Shown here: piece by piece, positions 52,677 to 60,162 of the stretch
How positions within the stretch are numbered: position 1 is the stretch's first letter
Layout of the letters: each line of letters opens with the position of its first letter
Assembly (NCBI GenBank): GCA_035628915.1
Contig: DASPIW010000004.1
Location: 25,846 to 89,845 of the forward strand
DNA from: JARBUG01 sp035628915
GTDB taxonomy: Bacteria; Bacillota; Sulfobacillia; Symbiobacteriales; Symbiobacteriaceae
Direction of reading: 5' to 3'
Length of the DNA stretch: 64,000 bases
Notes under the pieces: model-generated
Seen by the model: the letters and a program-made list of their open reading frames with translations, nothing else
Database searches by the model: none
What the model was told of the DNA's origin: nothing
Position numbers and translations under genes: made by a program

Positions 52677-54146
52677 GTGAACCGGCAATACCAGACCCCC
52701 CTCTTCACGGGATTGCTTGCTCACGCGAGCCGCAACCCCGTTCAGTTCCACATTCCCGGCCACAAGAAGGGGACGGGCATGGCCCCCGAGTTCCGCAAGT
52801 TCATCGGGGAGAACGCGTTATCGATTGACCTCATCAACATCGCGCCGCTCGACGACCTGCATAATCCCCACGGCATGATCCGTGAGGCGCAGGAGATCGC
52901 GGCGGCGGCGTTCGGTGCTGACTACACGTACTTCAGCGTCCAGGGCACCAGCGGCGCTATCACGACCATGGTGATGTCGGTCTGCGGCCCGGGCGACAAG
53001 ATCCTCGTCCCCCGCAACGTCCACAAGTCGGTTCTGACGGGCATCATCCTGTCGGGCGCCCTGCCCGTCTTCATGACGCCCGAGCTGGACTACAACCTGG
53101 GCATTGCCCACGGCATTAGCGTGGAGACCGTACGGACCGCCCTTGACCAGCACCCGGACGCCAAAGGCGTGCTCGTGATCAACCCGACGTACTTTGGGGT
53201 GGCGGCTGACCTGAAGGCCATTGTGGAGCTGGCGCATTCCCGCAACGTCCCCGTTCTGGTGGACGAGGCGCACGGCGTGCACATCAACTTCCACGATGCC
53301 ATGCCGCTCTCTGCCATGCAGGCCGGCGCCGACATGGCGGCCACCAGCGTCCACAAGCTGGGCGGCTCCATGACGCAGACCAGCGTCCTGAATATCCGCG
53401 AAGGGTACGTCAATCCCGGGCGTGTGCAGTCGATTATCTCGATGCTGACGACGACCAGTACGTCGTACCTGCTGCTGGCATCGCTCGACGTGGCCCGCAA
53501 GCAATTGGCCACGAAGGGCCGCCAGATGATTGACCGGGCGATTAACCTGGCGCAGAAGGCGCGCCACCGCATCAACGAAATCCCCGGGCTCTACTGCTTC
53601 GGGGCGGAGATCATCGGGCAGAACTCGTCCCGGTTCGACTTTGACCCCACCAAGCTGTGCATCAACGTCAACCAGTTGGGCGTTACCGGCGCCGATGTGG
53701 AGAAGATGCTGCGCGATGAGTTCAACATCGAAGTGGAGATGTCGGACCTCTACAACATATTGTGCATCATTTCGCTCGGCGACTCCGAGGAAGACCTCGA
53801 ACAGCTGATTCGGTCGCTGCATGTGCTCAACGAACGCTTCTACCGGTCGCGGCCGGCCAATGAGGTAAAGGTTCGCGTTCCGACCACGCCGATTCTGGCG
53901 ATGTCGCCGCGCGAAGCCTTTTACGCCGAAACCGAACTCGTTCCCCTCCACGATTCCGAAGGCCGGGTCATTGCCGAGTCGATTATGGTCTATCCCCCGG
54001 GCATTCCGATCATGCTGCCCGGCGAGATTGTCGCCCACGAAAACCTGGAGTATATCGATGACTGCATTTCGGCGGGGCTGCCAGTTCAGGGTCCCGAAGA
54101 TCCCAGCCTCAGGATGATCAAAGTGGTCAGGAAAGCGAGATCGTAG
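52677..54146 (+). CDS. speA: Orn/Lys/Arg decarboxylase family protein (SpeA-type arginine decarboxylase)
   Basis: 489 residues, the size of B. subtilis SpeA rather than the long inducible decarboxylases. Fold-type I PLP motifs: FHIPGHKKG near 24, VQGTSGAITTMV near 88, VLVDEAHGVHINFH near 196 and the Schiff-base SVHKLGGSMTQTS near 225. The C-terminal domain has AETELVPL and YPPGIPIMLPGE. It likely makes agmatine for polyamines, though lysine or ornithine are possible substrates. GTG at 52677 follows GGAGAGG; a GTG nine bases earlier abuts that site. Confidence 0.9.
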   Translation: MNRQYQTPLFTGLLAHASRNPVQFHIPGHKKGTGMAPEFRKFIGENALSIDLINIAPLDDLHNPHGMIREAQEIAAAAFGADYTYFSVQGTSGAITTMVMSVCGPGDKILVPRNVHKSVLTGIILSGALPVFMTPELDYNLGIAHGISVETVRTALDQHPDAKGVLVINPTYFGVAADLKAIVELAHSRNVPVLVDEAHGVHINFHDAMPLSAMQAGADMAATSVHKLGGSMTQTSVLNIREGYVNPGRVQSIISMLTTTSTSYLLLASLDVARKQLATKGRQMIDRAINLAQKARHRINEIPGLYCFGAEIIGQNSSRFDFDPTKLCINVNQLGVTGADVEKMLRDEFNIEVEMSDLYNILCIISLGDSEEDLEQLIRSLHVLNERFYRSRPANEVKVRVPTTPILAMSPREAFYAETELVPLHDSEGRVIAESIMVYPPGIPIMLPGEIVAHENLEYIDDCISAGLPVQGPEDPSLRMIKVVRKARS

Positions 54147-54161
54147 TCCTAATATTGCCTG

Positions 54162-54190
54162 GGTCCCAGGGGAAGATATCCCCTGGGACC
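54162..54190 (+). terminator. Terminator after speA-like gene
   Basis: GGTCCCAGGGG at 54162-54172 pairs perfectly with CCCCTGGGACC at 54180-54190, followed by TTGACTT. Confidence 0.7.
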
Positions 54191-54195
54191 TTGAC

Positions 54196-54316
54196 TTATC
54201 CACAGGGTTGTGAGCAACTGTGGAGAACTCGCGTTCCCGCAAATCGCGCTGTGGCGCGGGTTTGTTCGGTTTTGCTATGTGAGGAATTCCCAATGGTGTG
54301 GATAACCTGTGGATCA
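54196..54316. promoter_or_regulatory. Cluster of four DnaA-box-like sites
   Basis: Perfect TTATCCACA at 54196-54204 and its perfect reverse complement TGTGGATAA at 54297-54305. Single-mismatch copies TGTGGAGAA (54219-54227) and TGTGGATCA (54308-54316) lie between and beside them. No dnaA, dnaN or AT-rich unwinding region adjoins, so a replication origin is unlikely; a DnaA-regulated promoter or titration site is possible. The rest of the 255-base gap holds a small CGCGC/GCGCG hairpin near 54246 and no gene. Confidence 0.6.
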
Positions 54317-54401
54317 GCTTGTGAGTACAGAAAAGAACTCCACGCGCGCGCCACCTCTTGACCTTCTGCGTACGATGGTAAAAAACCGGGAGGTCTGGCG
54401 A

Positions 54402-55829
54402 ATGGTCTTCTACTTCGTCCAGAGGGGGGAGACGCTGTATCAGATCGCCAAGCGGTACCAGACGACTGTGCATGCCATCGTAGCAGCCAACCGCCTGGAT
54501 GACCCCAACGCGATCTGCCCTGGCCAGGCGCTGATCATCCCCCGACCGGGCGAGGTGCCCTCGCCGCCTCCGGGGGGCATCGTTCACCTGGTGCGGGCCG
54601 GGGAGACCGTCTTTCACCTGGCGTCCAAATTCGGCACCTCCGCCCCGGACATTCTGCGGGCGAACCAGATTGCCCACCCCGAGTTCATTGCCGCGGGGCA
54701 GCAGCTGGTCATTCCCGAACGCATGGAGGCCGGCGATGACTGGCCCATGCTCGGGCGAACGCCCGGACGGGCGGGGACCGGACCGGTCCTACTTCACGGG
54801 AGGCCTTCGGAAGGCTGGAGCTTTGCGCCCAGGAACAGCCTGGGCCTGCGCCCGTCGGCGCCGGTCATCCGGTATGACCGTGTGTATGTCGGTCTGGGCG
54901 ATGGCCATTTCTATGCGCTATGCCGAAAGACCGGGCGGGTCAAGTGGCGTCTGCCCGCCGCCGAGCCCGATGTGCTGGCGGCCCTGGGCCAGGAGCCGCT
55001 GGCAGCGCCCGCCGTCTTTGACGGGCTGGTCTATCTGTGCGGACCCGATGGCGCAGTTATGGCGGTAGATGCCCATTCGGGCCAGCACATCTGGAAGATC
55101 GCCTGCGGCAGCCGAATTGTCAGTTCGCCGGCGGTCTGCCGGGGCGTCGTGTACCTGGGCACCCTGGGGGGGCAGGTCTATGCGCTGGAGGCCAAGACCG
55201 GCGCCATCGCGTGGAAGCGCGACGTTGGGGCTGCACTGACCTATCCCATTGCAGTGGGCGATGACCACCTCTTCGCCTGCACCGAAGACGGCGCCCTGTC
55301 CGCCCTGGATGCGGAGAGCGGCGACTCGTTCTGGCAGGTGAAGGCTGAGGAGCCCGGCGCGCCTGTGTTTGCCGAGGTCGTGGTGCTGGCGGGAGGCCGG
55401 GCCTACGACCCCCGGACGGGTCAGGTCCTGTGGCGGGTGAACGCCGGCGGCAACCTGCCCGTGGCCCGGGTTGACCAGGTCATATACCCGGGCGGAGCCG
55501 TCGACCTGTTCACGGGCAGCCTGCAGCGGGCCCATGTGGCCGGCGTCTCCAGCTTGACGCCGGAACCGGCGCAGGGCGAGATGCTCGCTCTCCCGGAGCC
55601 GCCCACGCCCCTGCGAGCACAGGTCGCATCCGGCTCGCTCCTGATTGCCGTCGGTGAAGACGGGCGGCTGTACGCCTGGGACGTGGCGAGCGGGGGCACG
55701 GCATGGCTCTATGCGCTGGGCGGCCCCAGCCACCAACCCCCGGCCATCGCTCCCGGCCAGATCGTCGTAGCCCTCGAATCCGGCGGGATGCAGACCTTCC
55801 AATTTGCCGATGGACCTGCCGCCGTCTGA
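54402..55829 (+). CDS. LysM and PQQ-type beta-propeller repeat protein
   Basis: 475 residues. Two LysM domains: VQRGETLYQIAKRYQTT...LIIP (about 5-48) and VRAGETVFHLASKFGTS...LVIP (about 62-106), which bind peptidoglycan or related polymers. The rest is a run of PQQ-like propeller blades (GHFYALCRKTGRVKW, GAVMAVDAHSGQHIWK, GQVYALEAKTGAIAWK, GALSALDAESGDSFWQ, GRLYAWDVASGGTAW). No signal peptide is visible. The ATG at 54402 has GGGAGG eight bases upstream. LysM domains at the start without a signal are common in spore-coat or cortex-associated proteins; together with sleB-ypeB downstream, a spore-envelope role is inferred. Confidence 0.85.
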   Translation: MVFYFVQRGETLYQIAKRYQTTVHAIVAANRLDDPNAICPGQALIIPRPGEVPSPPPGGIVHLVRAGETVFHLASKFGTSAPDILRANQIAHPEFIAAGQQLVIPERMEAGDDWPMLGRTPGRAGTGPVLLHGRPSEGWSFAPRNSLGLRPSAPVIRYDRVYVGLGDGHFYALCRKTGRVKWRLPAAEPDVLAALGQEPLAAPAVFDGLVYLCGPDGAVMAVDAHSGQHIWKIACGSRIVSSPAVCRGVVYLGTLGGQVYALEAKTGAIAWKRDVGAALTYPIAVGDDHLFACTEDGALSALDAESGDSFWQVKAEEPGAPVFAEVVVLAGGRAYDPRTGQVLWRVNAGGNLPVARVDQVIYPGGAVDLFTGSLQRAHVAGVSSLTPEPAQGEMLALPEPPTPLRAQVASGSLLIAVGEDGRLYAWDVASGGTAWLYALGGPSHQPPAIAPGQIVVALESGGMQTFQFADGPAAV

Positions 55830-55840
55830 CCCGACAGCAC

Positions 55841-55893
55841 TGCAGCCCGGATCGACGGGGGCCTGAGACCTCCCGAATTCGATCCGGGCTGCA
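55841..55893 (+). terminator. Long hairpin after LysM/PQQ gene
   Basis: A perfect 15-base-pair outer stem (55841-55855 with 55879-55893) encloses a partly paired CGGGGG/CTCCCG inner stem. No T-run follows. Confidence 0.55.
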
Positions 55894-55955
55894 TCATATC
55901 GGCGCTCCTTTCAAAAACTACCTGACGAAAATCAGGTGCTTCGGGAGGGAGTGTC

Positions 55956-56420
55956 ATGAGAGATCGCTGGCGCAAGGGGGCCGTCGCGCTGGCCGTGCTG
56001 GGGTTGGCCGTCGCCTGGCCCGGCGCCACGTACGACGGGTACAGAGCGTACGCGGAGACCAAGGCGGCCAAGGACAACCTGACCCTTCTCGCCCAGCTGG
56101 TCTGCGGGGAGGCGCGGGGTGAGCCGTACGAAGGGAAGGTGGCGGTGGCAGCCGTCATTTTGAACCGCACGCTGGACAAGCGGTTTCCCAATTCCGTGGC
56201 GGGCGTGGTCTATCAGACGCATGCCTTCGAGTCCGTCTCCAACGGCGAGATTTACCGCGGGACGACGCAGGAGTGCTATAAGGCTGCCCGGGCGGCCCTC
56301 TCCGGGTGGGATCCATCCAACGGCTCCGTTTTCTTCTACGCTCCGGCCAAGACCAGCAACAGGTACATCTGGTCCCGCCCCATCGTCCGGAAAATCGGGC
56401 GCCACAATTTCGCCAAGTAG
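55956..56420 (+). CDS. sleB: SleB-family spore cortex/cell-wall hydrolase
   Basis: 154 residues. A basic N-terminus and hydrophobic signal helix (about 8-26) precede a Hydrolase_2 domain (about 45-150): LVCGEARGEPYEGKVAVAAVILNR with the catalytic Glu, then FPNSVAGVVYQ, AFESVSNG and FFYAPAKTSN. It lacks the N-terminal peptidoglycan-binding domain of B. subtilis SleB, so it is the short form. Followed after 12 bases by a ypeB-like gene, the standard germination pair in endospore formers. It would degrade cortex peptidoglycan during germination. Confidence 0.88.
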   Translation: MRDRWRKGAVALAVLGLAVAWPGATYDGYRAYAETKAAKDNLTLLAQLVCGEARGEPYEGKVAVAAVILNRTLDKRFPNSVAGVVYQTHAFESVSNGEIYRGTTQECYKAARAALSGWDPSNGSVFFYAPAKTSNRYIWSRPIVRKIGRHNFAK

Positions 56421-56432
56421 GGAGCCATGCCG

Positions 56433-57806
56433 ATGCGGACACAGCGCGGAGTCGTCTGGCCGTACCTGCTCCTCGGCGTCGCCCTGGTGGGCGCCCTGAG
56501 CTTTGGCTGGTACCAGACGCGCCTAAAGAACCAATTGGCACTTGATGCCGAAAACAAGTACATGTCGGCCTTCCACAAGCTGAAATGGACCAGCGAGAAC
56601 ATTGAGGACCGGACCGCCCGGCTGATGGCGACTAACGACCCCCAACTGCAGGAGAGCCTGCTGGCCGACCTGCGGGTCTACAGTGCCCAGGCGGTGGAGC
56701 ACATGGCGGTTCTGCCTTTGCTGACCACCAACACGCCGCGCATCGAGAGTTTCCTCAACACCCTGCGCGAGCAATCCGATCTGATGCATAACAGGATCAA
56801 TCAGGGTCAGGCGCTGTCGCCCGACGACTGGACCCGGCTCACCGATATGCGTAAGCAGTCGGTCTTCTTCGAAAGCGAGCTCGGGAACATGCTCGGGCTC
56901 GTGGGGAACGGAATGATCAGGTGGCGCGATACCGTGCGGGTTACCGGTCCCACGCAGTCCGGCACGGCCACCACGCCCATCACCAAGTCGGTCGCCCAGT
57001 TGGAGACTGCCCTGACGCCGCCGCCCGGCGAGGAGCAGACGCTGTCGCCGGAAGCCGGGCCCCTGGCCCGCCCCCGCACCGACCCCGGTCCCCGCGTGGA
57101 TGCCGCGGCGGCTGTCCTCGCTGTCAAAAAGTTTGTGGACATGCCGCTGAAAAGCGAACCGGTCGTCACCGGCACATCTGACCCGACCGATGAGGCGCAT
57201 ACCTTCTCGCTGTACTTTGTCAACGCCGTGAAGCAGAACAACACGCCCCTCAACTTCGGTATCAGCGTCCACGGCGGGCATGTCATCTACATGCTCGACG
57301 GGCGCCCCGTCTCGGAAAAGCGGTTCACCGTCCCCCAGCTGGTGGAGCGGGCACGGCAGATGCTGGAGAAGCGCGGATACCACGCGCTGGAGTACATCTC
57401 ATCCGCTGAGAACGACGGGACGCTGATCATGGACTTCGCCCCCATGGAGCAAGGCGCAGCCGTGATGGTGGACAACATCAAGATCATGCTCGCCATGGAC
57501 AACGGTGAACTGGTCGGTTTTGACGCCAAGAACTACTGGATTAACCGCCATTCCCGCAAGGACCTGGGCAAGCCGCAACTGAACGCAGGTGCCGCCCGCG
57601 GGCGCCTGGCGCCCCGGCTGAAGGCGGAAGGGCAGCCCCGGCTCGCGCTGATTGCGGACCGGCGGTCCCGGGAGCGCCTGGTGTGGGAGTTCGCAGGCGC
57701 TATAGACCAAGAGCGGTTCCGGGTCTTCGTCGACGCCAATACCGGCGCAGAGGTGGATGTGCAGCGGATCACCGGCGACCCCTCCCCGCCGCTTAACAAA
57801 GGGTGA
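56433..57806 (+). CDS. ypeB: YpeB-like germination protein
   Basis: 457 residues. N-terminal membrane helix (about 8-27), a long helical domain (about 28-180), then C-terminal PepSY-like repeats (from about 210, with FVDMPLKSEPVVTGTSD, NTPLNFGISVHGGHVIYML, ALEYISSAENDGTLIMDFAP and a final WEFAGAI). YpeB is needed to place and stabilise SleB in the spore. The ATG at 56433 is chosen because GGGAG is eight bases away; an ATG six bases earlier is too close. The order sleB-ypeB matches Bacillus. Confidence 0.88.
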   Translation: MRTQRGVVWPYLLLGVALVGALSFGWYQTRLKNQLALDAENKYMSAFHKLKWTSENIEDRTARLMATNDPQLQESLLADLRVYSAQAVEHMAVLPLLTTNTPRIESFLNTLREQSDLMHNRINQGQALSPDDWTRLTDMRKQSVFFESELGNMLGLVGNGMIRWRDTVRVTGPTQSGTATTPITKSVAQLETALTPPPGEEQTLSPEAGPLARPRTDPGPRVDAAAAVLAVKKFVDMPLKSEPVVTGTSDPTDEAHTFSLYFVNAVKQNNTPLNFGISVHGGHVIYMLDGRPVSEKRFTVPQLVERARQMLEKRGYHALEYISSAENDGTLIMDFAPMEQGAAVMVDNIKIMLAMDNGELVGFDAKNYWINRHSRKDLGKPQLNAGAARGRLAPRLKAEGQPRLALIADRRSRERLVWEFAGAIDQERFRVFVDANTGAEVDVQRITGDPSPPLNKG

Positions 57807-57813
57807 CGCATGA

Positions 57814-57844
57814 GGAAGGCGCCCTGCCTGACGGGGCGCCTTCC
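57814..57844. terminator. Strong terminator between ypeB and PBP genes
   Basis: GGAAGGCGCCC at 57814-57824 pairs perfectly with GGGCGCCTTCC at 57834-57844, followed by TTATATATT on the plus strand. Confidence 0.8.
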
Positions 57845-57851
57845 TTATATA

Positions 57852-59855
57852 TTACAGCAGCGGCGGGACAGGCTCGTCCGAAATGGGAGGGGCCGGCTCA
57901 GGTGCGGGCTCCGGCTCCACTTCTGCGGGCTCGGTCCCCGCCAGAAACCACTCCCGCACCGTGGGACAGACGGCGTTCGGCAGGCGCCCGGTCGCCGAGC
58001 AGACTTCCACGGCGGTCACGCCGGGCGGGGGCGTCCAGTCGCGAAATTTCGTCCGCACCAGGGCTTTGCTGGCGAAGCTGGCCCAAATGGGCGCCGCCGT
58101 ACCGCCGCCTTCCCGCCAGCTCGGGGTGTTCGCGTCGCTGCCCACCCACACGCCGGCCACCAGGTCGGGCGTGTACCCGACGAACCACGCGTCGCGGGAC
58201 TCGTCGCTGGTGCCGGTTTTGCCGGCGGCGGGGCGCCCGGCCATGTATCCGGAGACTGTGGCGGCCGTGCCGCCGGGCCCGACCACCGTCTTGAGCATGT
58301 CGGTCACGATGAACGCTACACCCGGGTCCAGGACTTTGGAGCGGCTTGGCCGCTCCTCAGCGATTACATTCCCCTGCCGGTCGACAATCTTCACGATAGA
58401 CAGGGGTTTGACGTTGAAGCCGCCGTTGGCCAGCGGAGCATAGGCCCGGGTTACTTCCAGGGGTGTTACGGCCGAGCTTCCCAATCCAACGGTTAAATCA
58501 TCTGCCAGGGGGCTTTCGATTCCCATTCGCCTGGCCAGGTTGATGACGGCGGGCGGCTTGACGGTGTTGATCCATTGCGCCGTTACGACATTCAACGATC
58601 GGCGCAGGGCGGTGCGCATGGAGGCGGGCGCATACGAGTACTGGTTGCCGTGGTTCCGCGGGCGCCATGGCTTCCCGGGCGTGGCGCCGGGGAACTCGGC
58701 GGGGGCGTCCAGCTGTGTACTTGCCGCGGAATACTGCCGTGTCTCCAGTGCGGCCGCGTACACGAACGGCTTGAAAGCGGAGCCGGGCTGCTGGGGCTCA
58801 ACGGCACGGTTGAGCGCGACCTTGGTTTCCCGCCCACCGACCAGCGCCTTGATATGCCCCGTAGCGGGCTCAATTGCCACCAGGGCCACCTGCGGCTGCT
58901 GCCCCGTGCCGGCCTGGCCTTCTACGGCCGGTGCCGCCCGCCGTACCGCCTCGTTGGCCGCCTGCTGCATGCCCAGGTCCAGCGTCGTGAATATGTCGTA
59001 GCCGCCCTTGTAGAGATTGCGTGCCACTTCCGGGTACCTGGCTTCAAGCTCTCGCTTGACGAAATCGACGAAGTACGGTGCCTCCTCCTGAATCTGCGTC
59101 AGTTTCGCCGCCCCGGCATTCAACCGCAAGGGCTCCTTTTTTGTGCGCGCCGCCAAGTCGGCCGGAATGTAGCCGGCGGCGGCCATCTTGTCCAGCACGA
59201 GGTTACGGCGGGAGACGGCGGCCTCCGGGTTGTTCAGCGGCGTGTAGTACTCCGGCGACCGGGGCAGCCCGGCCAACAGAGCCGCTTCTGCCAGCGAAAG
59301 CTCCCGGACGGACTTGCCATAGTACGTCCGTGACGCTACTTCAGCGCCGTATGTGCCCGCACCCAGATAGATGGTGTTCCAGTACATGCCGAGAATCTCG
59401 CGCTTTGAATATGCATGTTCCAGTTTAAGCGTCAGCACCGCTTCTCTCAGCTTGCGGGCCACGGTGCGTTCCTGCGTGAGATACATGTTCTTAGCTAACT
59501 GTTGTGTAATGGTGCTGCCGCCTTCGACTACCCGGCCGGCCCGCACATTGCGTGCCATGGCCCGCGCCAAGCCCAGCGGGTCAATCCCTTTGTGTGTGTA
59601 GAACCGATCGTCCTCCACGGCGACCACGGCGTTCAGCAGGAAATCGGGCATCTCCGCAACTGGCACTTCGACCCGATTTTCGGTAAACAGGTTGGCTACA
59701 CGGGCGCCCGAAGTGTCTAAGATCTCCGTGGCTTCCGGCATGCGCGGCGCGGGCAACGGCGTCAGTACCACCGAAAGACCGAAGAGAACGAACACGAAAA
59801 CCGGTACGCACAGAGCGGCTGCGAAAAGCCACTTTTCGCCGACGAGCTTTCGCAT
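57852..59855 (-). CDS. Class A penicillin-binding protein (transglycosylase/transpeptidase)
   Basis: 667 residues. One membrane helix (about 12-33). GT51 glycosyltransferase domain: EDDRFYTHKGID near 81 with the catalytic Glu, GGSTITQQLAKN near 112, KREILGMYWN. Transpeptidase domain: SxxK in PGSAFKPF near 355, SxN in SLN near 413, KTGTS near 545. The C-terminal tail is Pro/Glu-rich. It polymerises and cross-links peptidoglycan. The ATG at 59853-59855 has GGAGGTG about 11 bases upstream. It may belong with the spore-wall genes beside it, but a vegetative role is equally possible. Confidence 0.93.
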   Translation of the reverse strand: MRKLVGEKWLFAAALCVPVFVFVLFGLSVVLTPLPAPRMPEATEILDTSGARVANLFTENRVEVPVAEMPDFLLNAVVAVEDDRFYTHKGIDPLGLARAMARNVRAGRVVEGGSTITQQLAKNMYLTQERTVARKLREAVLTLKLEHAYSKREILGMYWNTIYLGAGTYGAEVASRTYYGKSVRELSLAEAALLAGLPRSPEYYTPLNNPEAAVSRRNLVLDKMAAAGYIPADLAARTKKEPLRLNAGAAKLTQIQEEAPYFVDFVKRELEARYPEVARNLYKGGYDIFTTLDLGMQQAANEAVRRAAPAVEGQAGTGQQPQVALVAIEPATGHIKALVGGRETKVALNRAVEPQQPGSAFKPFVYAAALETRQYSAASTQLDAPAEFPGATPGKPWRPRNHGNQYSYAPASMRTALRRSLNVVTAQWINTVKPPAVINLARRMGIESPLADDLTVGLGSSAVTPLEVTRAYAPLANGGFNVKPLSIVKIVDRQGNVIAEERPSRSKVLDPGVAFIVTDMLKTVVGPGGTAATVSGYMAGRPAAGKTGTSDESRDAWFVGYTPDLVAGVWVGSDANTPSWREGGGTAAPIWASFASKALVRTKFRDWTPPPGVTAVEVCSATGRLPNAVCPTVREWFLAGTEPAEVEPEPAPEPAPPISDEPVPPLL

Positions 59856-59972
59856 CGGATTACGACACCTCCGACAGGGAGTGTTCCCGTATAGAGGAAG
59901 ACTTATGTCCACTCCTCCCATCGGTTGATGACACTACCACCCGAAACGGTGGCTACATGCACTTTATGCTTA

Positions 59973-60002
59973 TTGACACAGTGCCCGATCGGGTGGCATA
60001 TA
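59973..60002 (+). promoter_or_regulatory. Candidate promoter for the PFOR gene
   Basis: Consensus TTGACA at 59973-59978 and CATATA at 59997-60002 with an 18-base spacer containing the palindrome CCCGATCGGG (59984-59993), a possible operator. It lies about 160 bases before the start codon. Confidence 0.5.
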
Positions 60003-60084
60003 CACTTCGCGAAGGTGTACATATTCAGCCCGAACGTGAACTACACATACTTCGCCACACATGAAATACTAAGCACGTACACGG

Positions 60085-60112
60085 CGGGGCTGTTGGGCGA
60101 CAACAGGCCCCG
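60085..60112 (+). promoter_or_regulatory. Leader hairpin upstream of the PFOR gene
   Basis: CGGGGC and TGTTG (60085-60095) pair with CAACA and GCCCCG (60101-60112) with one bulged G. A run of seven T follows after 13 bases, too far for a standard terminator, but an attenuator or mRNA-stabilising stem is possible. Confidence 0.45.
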
Positions 60113-60162
60113 TCAAAATGATGCTTTTTTTATTTATGGGTTCAGATAAAGGAGTATGAGGC

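Noticed and set aside
54147..54401. Possible chromosomal replication origin
   Set aside because: DnaA boxes are present, but there is no dnaA, dnaN, gyr or rpmH neighbour, no clear AT-rich unwinding element and few boxes.
52818..54677. 619-codon open frame antisense to the arginine-decarboxylase-like gene
   Set aside because: Runs through the terminator and DnaA-box region into another gene; no domain.
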